The notes under the pieces were generated by a model. It saw only the letters and a program-made list of their open reading frames with translations. It was not told the origin of the DNA and made no database searches. 47,889 bases of DNA from Pseudomonadota bacterium (GTDB lineage: Bacteria; Pseudomonadota; Alphaproteobacteria; Sphingomonadales; Sphingomonadaceae), in NCBI GenBank assembly GCA_023433445.1, contig JAEZCS010000002.1:1-47889 (forward strand). The letters are read 5' to 3'. Below, in pieces: positions 14,192-20,818 of the stretch. The number at the start of each line of letters is the position of its first letter. Within the stretch, counting starts at the first letter, position 1. A program made the position numbers and the translations under genes.

Positions 14192-14214
14192 TATTCAACG
14201 CTTGCCTTCATAGT
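14186..14214 (+). promoter_or_regulatory. Possible right early promoter
   Basis: TTGTGA (14186-14191), 17 bp and CATAGT (14209-14214), each four of six to consensus. It is flanked by operators at 14179 and 14214 and starts ~22 bp before the Cro-like ATG. The position is logical but the match is weak. Confidence 0.4.
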
Positions 14215-14226
14215 CACAATATGTGA
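14214..14226. promoter_or_regulatory. Operator dyad before the Cro-like gene
   Basis: A perfect dyad TCACA-ATA-TGTGA, centred 35 bp from the 14179 site. It sits between the proposed -10 and the Cro-like start, so an occupied site would block rightward transcription. Confidence 0.7.
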
Positions 14227-14235
14227 CAAAGGGGA

Positions 14236-14475
14236 ATGAGCAAGACCCCGACAGCTAAGGCTATCAGTGAAGGCGTCGGGATCAGCCCGTCTTATGCGAG
14301 CATGATCCTTGGCGGCGATAGAACCCCGCCCATCAACTTGGCAATCGCGATCTTCCGCAAGGTTGGATGGCGTCACCCAACGCTCCGCCGAATGAAGGTG
14401 GATGAGATGGCTGTTTTTGAGCGCCATGATCCTTGGACCCCCCCTTCTGAACGCTCGCAGCAGGCCGCAGCATGA
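14236..14475 (+). CDS. Cro/YdaS-like HTH protein, first gene of the right operon
   Basis: 79 aa; ATG 14236 follows AAGGGGA. The first ~50 residues form a small HTH: TAKAISEGVGISPSYASMIL, then GGDRTPPINLAIAIFRKVGW. Divergent from the repressor and separated by operators, so it likely plays the Cro role, shutting off the repressor during lytic growth. The C-terminal ~25 residues are polar. The stop overlaps the next small gene by ATGA. Confidence 0.72.
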   Translation: MSKTPTAKAISEGVGISPSYASMILGGDRTPPINLAIAIFRKVGWRHPTLRRMKVDEMAVFERHDPWTPPSERSQQAAA

Positions 14476-14576
14476 CCCCCGCCCCCCGCCTCCTCACCAT
14501 AACCGCGCTCACCCTCATAAGCTGGGCAATCGCTGTCCTCGCCATCCGTGGCCTCATCGCTGTTCTGGAAGGGTAA
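14472..14576 (+). CDS. Tiny membrane protein, 34 aa
   Basis: ATG overlaps the Cro-like stop as ATGA. Nearly the whole product is one hydrophobic helix (LLTITALTLISWAIAVLAIR). Accepted because of tight coupling and composition; function unknown. Confidence 0.45.
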   Translation: MTPAPRLLTITALTLISWAIAVLAIRGLIAVLEG

Positions 14577-14579
14577 GGG

Positions 14580-14861
14580 ATGGCTCACCAATGGAAAGCT
14601 GGCGATCTGGCGGTGCGTGTAAGCGTTCCTGCTGATGCTATTCCGGAAGCGCCCCGCGTACTCACCTCGATGAAGGTTGGTTGCATCTATCGCGTCTGCG
14701 ATGCGCTGGTTCATCTGGGCAGGGTAGGCCTCGTGATCGACGGCCATCCATCGCCTCATCCCACGCAGGCCTGGGATGCGGAAATATTTCGCCCCGTCCT
14801 CCCCGCCGAGCCCGCTTTCACCGAAGCCATGCGCAGCCTGCGCCCCACAGTGGAGGCGTAA
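14580..14861 (+). CDS. Hypothetical early phage protein, 93 aa
   Basis: ATG 14580 follows GTAAGGG, three bases after the previous stop. Beta-rich product: HQWKAGDLAVRVSVPADAIP, then KVGCIYRVCDALVHLGRVGL, possibly an SH3-like small barrel. It ends with a conserved-looking FRPVLPAEPAF. Not recognised. Confidence 0.55.
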   Translation: MAHQWKAGDLAVRVSVPADAIPEAPRVLTSMKVGCIYRVCDALVHLGRVGLVIDGHPSPHPTQAWDAEIFRPVLPAEPAFTEAMRSLRPTVEA

Positions 14862-14864
14862 ACG

Positions 14865-15158
14865 ATGCAGAACGCTCGCAATCGCCTGCCCCAAAAGGAC
14901 GGGGCCAGCCAACCGACCGGCCAGGTTCTCGCTGAACTGAACCGCGCAAAGGCTCTGTTCCAGATGCGCGCGCTCGCAACCGTCATGGGCTGTCCCACCC
15001 TCATCCGCGATGTGGATGGTGACGGCCTCAAGCTCACGGTCGAGCCGCTGCAATTTTTTCCTGCGGGTCGCACCCAGGAAGGCGCTGGGGGCTGTCCCCC
15101 TATTCCGGTCCTCAGCGCCAATGATTCCACACTTCATCATGAGGCCACCAATGCCTGA
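14865..15158 (+). CDS. Hypothetical early phage protein, 97 aa
   Basis: ATG 14865, three bases after the previous stop. A helical middle (VLAELNRAKALFQMRALATV) is followed by a beta stretch (LIRDVDGDGLKLTVEPLQFF) and a disordered tail. The tail overlaps the next gene's start by 8 bp. No family recognised. Confidence 0.5.
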   Translation: MQNARNRLPQKDGASQPTGQVLAELNRAKALFQMRALATVMGCPTLIRDVDGDGLKLTVEPLQFFPAGRTQEGAGGCPPIPVLSANDSTLHHEATNA

Positions 15159-15645
15159 TAGTCGTGACACAGTCGTTCCGACCCGCAAGCCAGCGTCGGA
15201 AACAACCTTCCGCAATGCCTGGCTGCAATCTCTGGCCCGCCTCTGCGCCAAGCATGGCGAGGATCAGGTCGCTTTGTGGCTTGGTATCAGCGAGCGCCAT
15301 CTGCGCAATGTCCGCTCCGGCGCGTCCCTGCCGAGCGCCGACAAGCTGTGGAACCTGCTCGCCCATGACGACAGCGCCCATGACGAAATGGATGCGCTGT
15401 TCGGCCTGCGCCACGTCCCGGTTGATGCGCTGTGCAGCACGGACCCCCTCACCCGTGACCTGATCGCGCTGGCGAACGAGGTTGCTCATTCCGAAGATCC
15501 GGCAAGCCCTGGTGGCGTTGCTGTGACCGACCATGAGTTGCTGGCCAAGGACGAGCATCGGATGCGCCGGGTCTACAATACCCTTGGCGTCTGGCTCGAC
15601 CGGATCAGCAACATGCGCCGTCCCCGTGTCGTGGGAGAGTGGTAA
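15151..15645 (+). CDS. HTH-containing early phage protein, 164 aa
   Basis: Start ATG 15151 (an ATG at 15139 is also possible). Residues ~20-70 look like a helix-turn-helix: FRNAWLQSLARLCAKHGEDQ, then VALWLGISERHLRNVRSGAS. The rest is helical (HDEMDALFGLRHV, then LTRDLIALANEVAHS). Probably DNA-binding; no named family. The stop overlaps the next start as TAATG. Confidence 0.6.
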   Translation: MPDSRDTVVPTRKPASETTFRNAWLQSLARLCAKHGEDQVALWLGISERHLRNVRSGASLPSADKLWNLLAHDDSAHDEMDALFGLRHVPVDALCSTDPLTRDLIALANEVAHSEDPASPGGVAVTDHELLAKDEHRMRRVYNTLGVWLDRISNMRRPRVVGEW

Positions 15646-16028
15646 TGGACATGTCACCCGCCGACTTCGACAAGAAGCTGCTCGCCCACCTCGCCAGAAT
15701 GGTCGGCAAGCCCACGCCCACCACCCGCGAGATGACGCAAACCCTTGGCGTAAGCCGTGGCGTTGTAGAGGCTGGCTTTTACCGCCTGGTCAAGCAGGGC
15801 CTCGTCGCGTCATCGGGCACTGGCAACTACCGCACGATCGCCGTCAAGGGCGTTGGCGACACGCTGCCCCGGTTAAGTAAAGCCGATCGCATTGCCGCCA
15901 ATGTAGAGTTCGAGCCGGTACGGATTGAGCGCCATGTTTGCCCGCGTTGCGGCGCTCGCTCGTGCCAGAGGCACACGGCCAGCGTCCTGACCACCAGCGT
16001 CATTCCAGCATGGAGGACGGCTGCATGA
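15645..16028 (+). CDS. Winged-helix protein with small zinc site, 127 aa
   Basis: ATG 15645 via TAATG. Residues ~5-65 form a winged helix: LLAHLARMVGKPTPTTREM, then QTLGVSRGVVEAGFYRLVKQ, GLVASSGTGNYRTI. CPRCGARSCQRH near residue 100 may bind zinc. Likely a transcription or replication accessory factor of the phage early phase; target unknown. Confidence 0.62.
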   Translation: MDMSPADFDKKLLAHLARMVGKPTPTTREMTQTLGVSRGVVEAGFYRLVKQGLVASSGTGNYRTIAVKGVGDTLPRLSKADRIAANVEFEPVRIERHVCPRCGARSCQRHTASVLTTSVIPAWRTAA

Positions 16029-16207
16029 GCATGGAAGCATCTATCCGCCGCGCAGCCCGCTCCACCCTGTTTGATGAGTATGCCGCCAAGCGGGACAACT
16101 CCATCATCGCCATGGATGCGAATGGCTGCACCGTCGATGAGATCGCGCTGGAGCTAAGCCTGCATCCCACGACCGTGCGGAAGGTTTTGCGGGAGAGTGG
16201 CCGGTGA
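16025..16207 (+). CDS. Small HTH protein, 60 aa
   Basis: ATG 16025 via ATGA. The last 30 residues (NGCTVDEIALELSLHPTTVR) are a homeodomain-like HTH of the resolvase/sigma type. The N-terminal part is basic. It probably binds DNA; no target known. Confidence 0.6.
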   Translation: MSMEASIRRAARSTLFDEYAAKRDNSIIAMDANGCTVDEIALELSLHPTTVRKVLRESGR

Positions 16208-16341
16208 GCGAATTGATCCTCCGCCGCCACATGGCTGAGACGCCGGAATTTTTCGATATGCGCCGTGAACACTGGCGCCGTCAGATGCGTAGCCAGTGCG
16301 CGAAGCCCAAGCGGGATGATGCTGGGAGGTTCGCCCGGTGA
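16204..16341 (+). CDS. Tiny basic protein, 45 aa, GTG start
   Basis: GTG 16204 overlaps the previous stop as GTGA and its own stop overlaps the rusA GTG the same way. Basic, helical product (FFDMRREHWRRQMRSQCAKP). Accepted for the coupling; function unknown. Confidence 0.5.
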   Translation: MSELILRRHMAETPEFFDMRREHWRRQMRSQCAKPKRDDAGRFAR

Positions 16342-16694
16342 TCCGCTTTGATATGCCTTGGATACCCTCAAGCCTTCGCCCCAATGCTTCCTCACCAGGG
16401 GCATGGAGGCGCAAGCAGACTGCCGCAAAGGCTCACAAGGCCGACTGCCTCATCCTGTGCCGCAAGGCCGGGCTCAAGAAACTGGACGCCGACAAGGTCC
16501 ATCTGACCCTGCGCTATCTGCCGCCCGATCGCCGCCGCCGTGACCTCGATAACCTTCTGTCCGCGAGCAAGTGGATGGTGGACGCCATCGCGGAAACCAT
16601 CGGCATCGATGACAGCCGCTTCAACTACACCATCCTGCGCGGTGAGCCGATCACTGGCGGGCTGGTGGAAGTGACCATCACGGAGGCTGCATAA
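16338..16694 (+). CDS. rusA: RusA-family Holliday junction resolvase
   Basis: 118 aa; GTG 16338 through GTGA overlap. It matches RusA: PWIPSSLRPNASSPGAWRRK at the start and RRRDLDNLLSASKWMVDAIA with IGIDDSRF. Acidic residues D69, D71 and D91 line up with the known metal-binding trio (70, 72, 91 in E. coli RusA). It resolves four-way junctions made during phage recombination and so completes the set formed by the Rad52-like protein and SSB on the left arm. Confidence 0.92.
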   Translation: MIRFDMPWIPSSLRPNASSPGAWRRKQTAAKAHKADCLILCRKAGLKKLDADKVHLTLRYLPPDRRRRDLDNLLSASKWMVDAIAETIGIDDSRFNYTILRGEPITGGLVEVTITEAA

Positions 16695-16891
16695 TGGCTC
16701 GTACCATTGGCGAGATCCTGCCCGGGATCATCGAGCGCTGCGCTGAGATGGTCGGCATTCAATACATCCTGTCCAAGATGGACACGGACCAGGAGCGCAA
16801 GGCGTTCATTCTGGACTGCCACGCGCATGAACTGATCGATGACGAACAGTGTGGCCTCCTGATCACCGCACACATGTTGGAGGACGCATAA
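16694..16891 (+). CDS. Small hypothetical phage protein, 65 aa
   Basis: ATG 16694 overlaps the rusA stop (TAATG) and its stop overlaps the next ATG the same way. Helical, acidic product (EILPGIIERCAEMVGIQYIL, then ERKAFILDCHAHELIDDEQC). Unknown. Confidence 0.5.
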   Translation: MARTIGEILPGIIERCAEMVGIQYILSKMDTDQERKAFILDCHAHELIDDEQCGLLITAHMLEDA

Positions 16892-17562
16892 TGGCGCGGA
16901 TCCGTTCAGTGCATCCGGGCCTCTGGACAGACGAGCGTTTCGCGTCCGTCTCGCCCATGGCTCGCCTGCTATTCATTGGCATCTGGAATGAGAGCGATGA
17001 CGCTGGCTCGTTCGAGTGGTCGCCCCTCAAGTTGAAGATGAGGATACTGCCCGCCGACAATGCCGACGCCGCTGCTCTGCTGGCGGAACTGGAGGCTGCT
17101 GGCTGCATCATGCGCTACTCAGCGGAAGGCCGAGAGCTTGGCGCAGTTCGGAACTTTGCTACCTATCAGCGCCCCAAAAAGCCGAACTCGCTATACCCTC
17201 AGACGGATGAAGTTCGGAAATACTGCGGCCATAAAGATGGTTCAGTTCCGAACCAGTTCCCCACCGCTTCCGAAATTGCTCCGCAGATGGAGGATGGAGG
17301 AGGTAAAAGGAGTTCTGTTTCTAACGAAACAGCCGCTCCGCAGCCGGACCCGGACAAGATTTTCTGGGATGGCGCCAAGGCCTATCTGGGCGCTTCCAAG
17401 TCATCCCTGATCGGCAAATGGGTTTCCAAGCACGGCAAGCCCGTAGTCATCCAAGCCATCACCACCGCACAGGCGGAGCGCGCTGTTGACCCCGTCGCCT
17501 TCATCGAGGGCGTCCTTCGAAAGAACGGAGCAACCCGCCAGCAGCCGAGGATCCCAATATGA
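16891..17562 (+). CDS. Phage replication protein (initiator/helicase-loader type)
   Basis: 223 aa. The N-terminal ~110 residues follow the pattern of phage replication proteins with a winged helix: RIRSVHPGLWTDERFASVSP, then ARLLFIGIWNESDDAGSFEW, LKLKMRILPADNADAAALL, FATYQRPKKPNS. A polar linker leads to a C-terminal helical segment (IGKWVSKHGKPVVIQAITTA) as in DnaD/DnaT-like modules. It lies just before the primase-helicase gene, separated only by an HNH gene, so it likely acts at the phage origin or loads the helicase (inference). Confidence 0.75.
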   Translation: MARIRSVHPGLWTDERFASVSPMARLLFIGIWNESDDAGSFEWSPLKLKMRILPADNADAAALLAELEAAGCIMRYSAEGRELGAVRNFATYQRPKKPNSLYPQTDEVRKYCGHKDGSVPNQFPTASEIAPQMEDGGGKRSSVSNETAAPQPDPDKIFWDGAKAYLGASKSSLIGKWVSKHGKPVVIQAITTAQAERAVDPVAFIEGVLRKNGATRQQPRIPI

Positions 17563-18059
17563 CGGAATGGCGACCCAACAGACCGGGCAAGTTCACCAAG
17601 GAAATTAGCATGTCTGACCAGCAAAAATTCTGGGAGCGCGTATCTCGCAATGGCGACTGCTGGGAATGGCAGGGCTGCAAGGACGATCATGGCTATGGCC
17701 GTGTGATGATTGGTGGCGTCCGTAAGCGCGCCCACCGCTACGCCTTGATTTTCGCTACCGGGCAAGACCCCGCTGACCTTCACGCGCTCCATAGCTGCGA
17801 CAATCCGCCGTGCTGCAATCCAGCCCACCTCCGCTGGGGGACGCCGAAGGAAAACATGGCCGACCGCAAGCAGCGTCGGCGCGGCTTCATACCGACCGGC
17901 GCGAAGCACGGAATCGCTAAACTGACGGACGCCGACGCGCGCAGGATCAAGTTTGGCGGGGAATCTCCGAAGGCCCTGATGAGCGAATACGGGGTCGCCA
18001 AATCAGTAATCTATCACATCAGACAGGGGCGATCATGGACCCACATTGGAAGCCTTTAA
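17559..18059 (+). CDS. HNH homing endonuclease with C-terminal HTH
   Basis: 166 aa; ATG 17559 via ATGA. HNH_3 core: CWEWQGCKDDHGYGRVMIGG, HRYALIFATGQDPADLHALH, SCDNPPCCNPAHLRWGTPKE. The C-terminal HTH (HGIAKLTDADARRIKF, then LMSEYGVAKSVIYHIRQG) is shared with the HNH proteins at 9933 and 41652. The last 25 bp overlap the start of the zinc-domain frame of the primase. It is wedged between two replication genes. Confidence 0.88.
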   Translation: MTEWRPNRPGKFTKEISMSDQQKFWERVSRNGDCWEWQGCKDDHGYGRVMIGGVRKRAHRYALIFATGQDPADLHALHSCDNPPCCNPAHLRWGTPKENMADRKQRRRGFIPTGAKHGIAKLTDADARRIKFGGESPKALMSEYGVAKSVIYHIRQGRSWTHIGSL

Positions 18060-18200
18060 GGGCTGGAAAACAACTCTGTCCTCGCTGCTCTCACACCCGG
18101 AAAAAGAAACATGAACGCTGCCTCTCAGTCTCCCTCTCCGATGACGGATATGTCTGGTTCTGCCACAATCCAGGTTGTGGATTTAGCGGCGGCACCGGGA
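18035..18200 (+). pseudogene. Zinc-binding domain of the primase, out of frame with the rest
   Basis: From ATG 18035 this frame encodes a T7 gp4-type zinc domain: CPRCSHTRKKK, then CLSVSLSDDGYVWFCHNPGC and GFSGG. The four expected cysteines start at 18077, 18086, 18161 and 18176 (pattern CxxC...CxxxxC). The toprim and helicase domains continue in the frame one base later, from about 18190-18215. The frame itself runs on open to 18472 but has no homology after the zinc domain. So this is a primase N-terminus cut off by a frame change, or joined by +1 frameshifting, or an assembly error. Confidence 0.72.
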
Positions 18201-19616
18201 CTGCACCCGAGGCACGCGGAATATCTCGCCAAGCGCGGCATCCAATCCGATACCGCAGCGGCCCGGGGGGTTCACACCAAGACGGACGCAACGGGCAACT
18301 GGCTCGTCTTCCCGTACCGGCTCGACGGCAAAGTGGTGAACCGCAAGTATCGCCTGACCAGCGACAAGCAGCATTCCATGGATCAAGGCGGGACGCTCTG
18401 CCTGTGGAACGCCGACTGTTTGCAGTCGCCGCAAGTAGCCAAGGGCGCATCGGTAATCATTACCGAGGGTGAGTTTGACGCGCTGATCGCGATGGAGTGC
18501 GGCTTCCCGCTGGTGACGAGCGTTCCCAATGGCGCACCGGCCAGCAAGATCGATGATCCGGTCAACTCCAACCGCTACCGCTTCCTGTGGGAGAGCGAAA
18601 AGGATCTGGAGGGCGTCAAGCACTTCATCCTCGCCACCGATGGCGATGGACCGGGCCGCGTTCTGGCTCATGACCTAGCGGCAATCCTTGGTGCTGAGCG
18701 GTGCAGCTTCCTCGAGTATCCCGAGGGCACCAAGGATCTGAACGATGTCTACATGAGCCACGGCTATGATGGCGTGGCCGATGTGATCGCGAAGGCCAAG
18801 CCGTTCCCGGTCCAAGGGCTCTACGACTTCTTCGACTTTCCCGACATGCCGAAGATCGAAGGCATGGAAACCGGCATAGACGCTCTGGAAGGCAAGATGC
18901 AGCTCTGCCTTGGCACCCTGACCGTGTTCACCGGCTACAGCAACATGGGCAAATCTACGGTGTTGAACACCATGATCGCCCACTGCGCGGCGCATAATGT
19001 GCCGGTCTGCATCGCCAGCTTCGAAACGCTATCGCGCCCGATCCTGATGGACGGGATCACCAAGGCGCTGATCGGTTGCCCGGGTAATGAGTTCTACAAT
19101 CACCCCGAGCGTAAGGCGGCTTACGAGCATGTGAACCGCATGGTGAAGGTCATCTCCAATTCGCTGGACGAAGATCTGGAATTTACGATCGACAGCTTTT
19201 TGGAGACGGCGCGCATCGCGGTCATTCGCCACGGCTGCAAGGTCGTCATCCTGGATCCGTGGAACGAGCTGGAACACACCCGGGGCAAGGATCAGACCGT
19301 CACGGAATATATTGGGCGGGCGCTGCGCAGGATCAAAGCCTTCATCCGGCAATACAACGTCTCGTTCTGGATTGTGGCGCACCCGACCAAGCCCATGAAG
19401 GGCACCAACAGCATTCCCAGCCTCTACGACATTTCAGACAGCGCGCATTGGGCGAACAAGGCGGATTATGGGCTCGTCTATCACCGCCCCGACCGCGAGC
19501 AGAACGAAGCCGATCTTGCTGTAGTGAAGGTCCGCATGGGCCTCCCGGGCGAGGTCACATCGCAACAGGTCAAGTTCGACTACCGAACGAGCCGCATCAA
19601 CGGGCTGATGTCATGA
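18111..19616 (+). CDS. Primase-helicase core (toprim + RecA-type helicase)
   Basis: 501 aa from ATG 18111. Residues 1-30 are an out-of-frame reading of the zinc domain; real homology starts near 31 (LHPRHAEYLAKRGI). Toprim: ITEGEFDALIAME with E119, ATDGDGPG with D177 and D179. Helicase: Walker A GYSNMGKST (275-283), Walker B VVILDPWNE (378-386), then IVAHPTKPMKG and ADYGLVYHRP. This is the T7 gp4 layout, unwinding and priming the replication fork. Without the zinc domain, template recognition for priming would be lost while helicase activity could remain, like T7 gp4B. No good ribosome site precedes 18111. Confidence 0.88.
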   Translation: MNAASQSPSPMTDMSGSATIQVVDLAAAPGLHPRHAEYLAKRGIQSDTAAARGVHTKTDATGNWLVFPYRLDGKVVNRKYRLTSDKQHSMDQGGTLCLWNADCLQSPQVAKGASVIITEGEFDALIAMECGFPLVTSVPNGAPASKIDDPVNSNRYRFLWESEKDLEGVKHFILATDGDGPGRVLAHDLAAILGAERCSFLEYPEGTKDLNDVYMSHGYDGVADVIAKAKPFPVQGLYDFFDFPDMPKIEGMETGIDALEGKMQLCLGTLTVFTGYSNMGKSTVLNTMIAHCAAHNVPVCIASFETLSRPILMDGITKALIGCPGNEFYNHPERKAAYEHVNRMVKVISNSLDEDLEFTIDSFLETARIAVIRHGCKVVILDPWNELEHTRGKDQTVTEYIGRALRRIKAFIRQYNVSFWIVAHPTKPMKGTNSIPSLYDISDSAHWANKADYGLVYHRPDREQNEADLAVVKVRMGLPGEVTSQQVKFDYRTSRINGLMS

Positions 19617-19644
19617 CCACACAAACCACAGAGAAGGGAAGAGC

Positions 19645-19848
19645 GTGCCGAAGAATTTGGGCCGCAACCCCTACGAGGGCAACGACAGCCCGCCTCTGGT
19701 GGACGCTGTGAGGAAGGCTCGCATCCCATTCCTAAGCTGCCTCTGTGGAGCAAGGGAGGACGACATAGGCCAGGCGCGGCCAGCCAAGTGCTGGGGCTGT
19801 GGCAAAACGAACGGCATGGGCCAATTCGGGCGCATCACAAGGAGGTGA
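19645..19848 (+). CDS. Small zinc-ribbon protein, 67 aa
   Basis: GTG 19645 follows GAGAAGGGAAGAG. It carries CLCGAREDD and CWGCGKTNG, two Cys pairs of a zinc ribbon, after a basic N-terminus (PKNLGRNPYEGND). A competing 32-aa frame at 19613 is rejected. Its function is unknown; the position after the primase suggests a DNA-associated role. Confidence 0.6.
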   Translation: MPKNLGRNPYEGNDSPPLVDAVRKARIPFLSCLCGAREDDIGQARPAKCWGCGKTNGMGQFGRITRR

Positions 19849-19851
19849 GGA

Positions 19852-20136
19852 ATGAGCGAAGACTTCAAGCCATGCGAGCGGACGGTGAGGATGATTATGC
19901 AGGCGGTGAAAACCTATGGCGTGCCGCTGATCCATGGGGGTGACTTCGGCACTGGATACAGCACCGCTCGCAAAGATGTTGAACGCACGATCCAAGCCCT
20001 TCTGCCCGACCCTGCAAAGGCGTTGGTGGAGGAGCTGGCGGGCGAGAGCGCGGCCATGTCCCGCGAGTTCTCAGAAGGTGCCTGCTGGGCAATTAAACGG
20101 CTCATCGACACCGGCAGGATCAGGAGCGGGGAATGA
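19852..20136 (+). CDS. Hypothetical phage protein, 94 aa
   Basis: ATG 19852, preceded by AGGTGAGG. Helical product (RTVRMIMQAVKTYGVPLIHG, then ALVEELAGESAAMSREFSEG). No family recognised. The stop overlaps the next ATG by ATGA. Confidence 0.52.
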   Translation: MSEDFKPCERTVRMIMQAVKTYGVPLIHGGDFGTGYSTARKDVERTIQALLPDPAKALVEELAGESAAMSREFSEGACWAIKRLIDTGRIRSGE

Positions 20137-20213
20137 GCGACAGCTTCACCATCCTCATGCGGATGTTCTGCCCAAGGCACATTCCGCCGCCACAGAACGA
20201 CAACAGGGGGTAA
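20133..20213 (+). CDS. Possible tiny protein, 26 aa
   Basis: ATG 20133 via ATGA, with stop TAA just before the next gene's ATG. Product begins SDSFTILMRMFCPRHIPPPQ. It fills the only space between two coupled genes. Weak evidence beyond coupling. Confidence 0.35.
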   Translation: MSDSFTILMRMFCPRHIPPPQNDNRG

Positions 20214-20216
20214 GCA

Positions 20217-20558
20217 ATGGACACAACATCCATCATCGACCGCTATCAGGAAATAGGGCGCGAACGGGCTTTGACGGATGAGGAAAGCCTGGAACTGGAG
20301 AAGGCTATTCGCAGGGAAGCGCCGGGGGGCATTTATCGCCGCTGGACGATGGACGAGAGCCGGGAACTTGCGGCTGCTGCAAGGGCGCGGGGAGGGCTGA
20401 AGGCATATGCTGAGCGGACGGGACGGTCTTATGCATCGTGCCAGACGCAGCTTGCCGAGATCAAGCGGCAGAGACGGCGGCGCGGGATCGCGTTCGTTGG
20501 GCGGTTTTTTTATGATGGGGAGATTGGCGACCCGTCTGAAGTAGAGGGAAGTAGATAA
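20217..20558 (+). CDS. Hypothetical protein with SANT/HTH-like segment, 113 aa
   Basis: ATG 20217. The middle (YRRWTMDESRELAAAARARG, then YAERTGRSYASCQTQLAEIK) looks like a Myb/SANT- or HTH-type DNA-binding helix set, followed by a basic run (RQRRRRGIAF). It lies just before the terminase genes. It could be a late regulator or a terminase partner, but neither is shown. Confidence 0.55.
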   Translation: MDTTSIIDRYQEIGRERALTDEESLELEKAIRREAPGGIYRRWTMDESRELAAAARARGGLKAYAERTGRSYASCQTQLAEIKRQRRRRGIAFVGRFFYDGEIGDPSEVEGSR

Positions 20559-20818
20559 TGGCAACCGGTCGCAAGACGGGCGGTCGAAAGAAGGGCACGC
20601 CGAACAAGCTGACAGGTCAGGTCAAGGAGATGATCCTTGAAGCGCTCGACCGGAAAGGTGGCGCGGACTATCTGGAGCGCCAGGCAGATGAGAACCCGGT
20701 GGCTTTCATGGGCCTGCTCGGCAAGGTGCTACCGATGACCGTTGCTGGCACCGGTGAAGATGGCGAGCATGTGGTTGCTGTGATCACGCGGCGGGTGGTC
20801 AATGCTGGCGAAGGGTGA
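20558..20818 (+). CDS. Probable small terminase subunit
   Basis: 86 aa; ATG 20558 via TAATG. Basic N-terminus (ATGRKTGGRKKGTPNKLTGQ) followed by helices (VKEMILEALDRKGGADYLER, then NPVAFMGLLGKVLP). The GRKKGTPNK start is common in phage proteins encoded directly before PBSX-type large terminases. Small size, a basic DNA-binding end and a 17-bp overlap with terL support the small subunit, which recognises the pac site. The family assignment is inference from position. Confidence 0.6.
   Translation: MATGRKTGGRKKGTPNKLTGQVKEMILEALDRKGGADYLERQADENPVAFMGLLGKVLPMTVAGTGEDGEHVVAVITRRVVNAGEG

Noticed and set aside
14142..14230. Leftward promoter for the repressor
   Set aside because: I tried the TTGTGA and TTGAAT hexamers on the minus strand, and neither gives a fair -10 at 16-18 bp. 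The promoter must exist but cannot be placed.
19613..19711. 32-aa frame overlapping the primase-helicase stop by ATGA
   Set aside because: The product is Arg/Thr/Trp-rich and collides with the zinc-ribbon gene at 19645, which has Cys pairs and a ribosome site.
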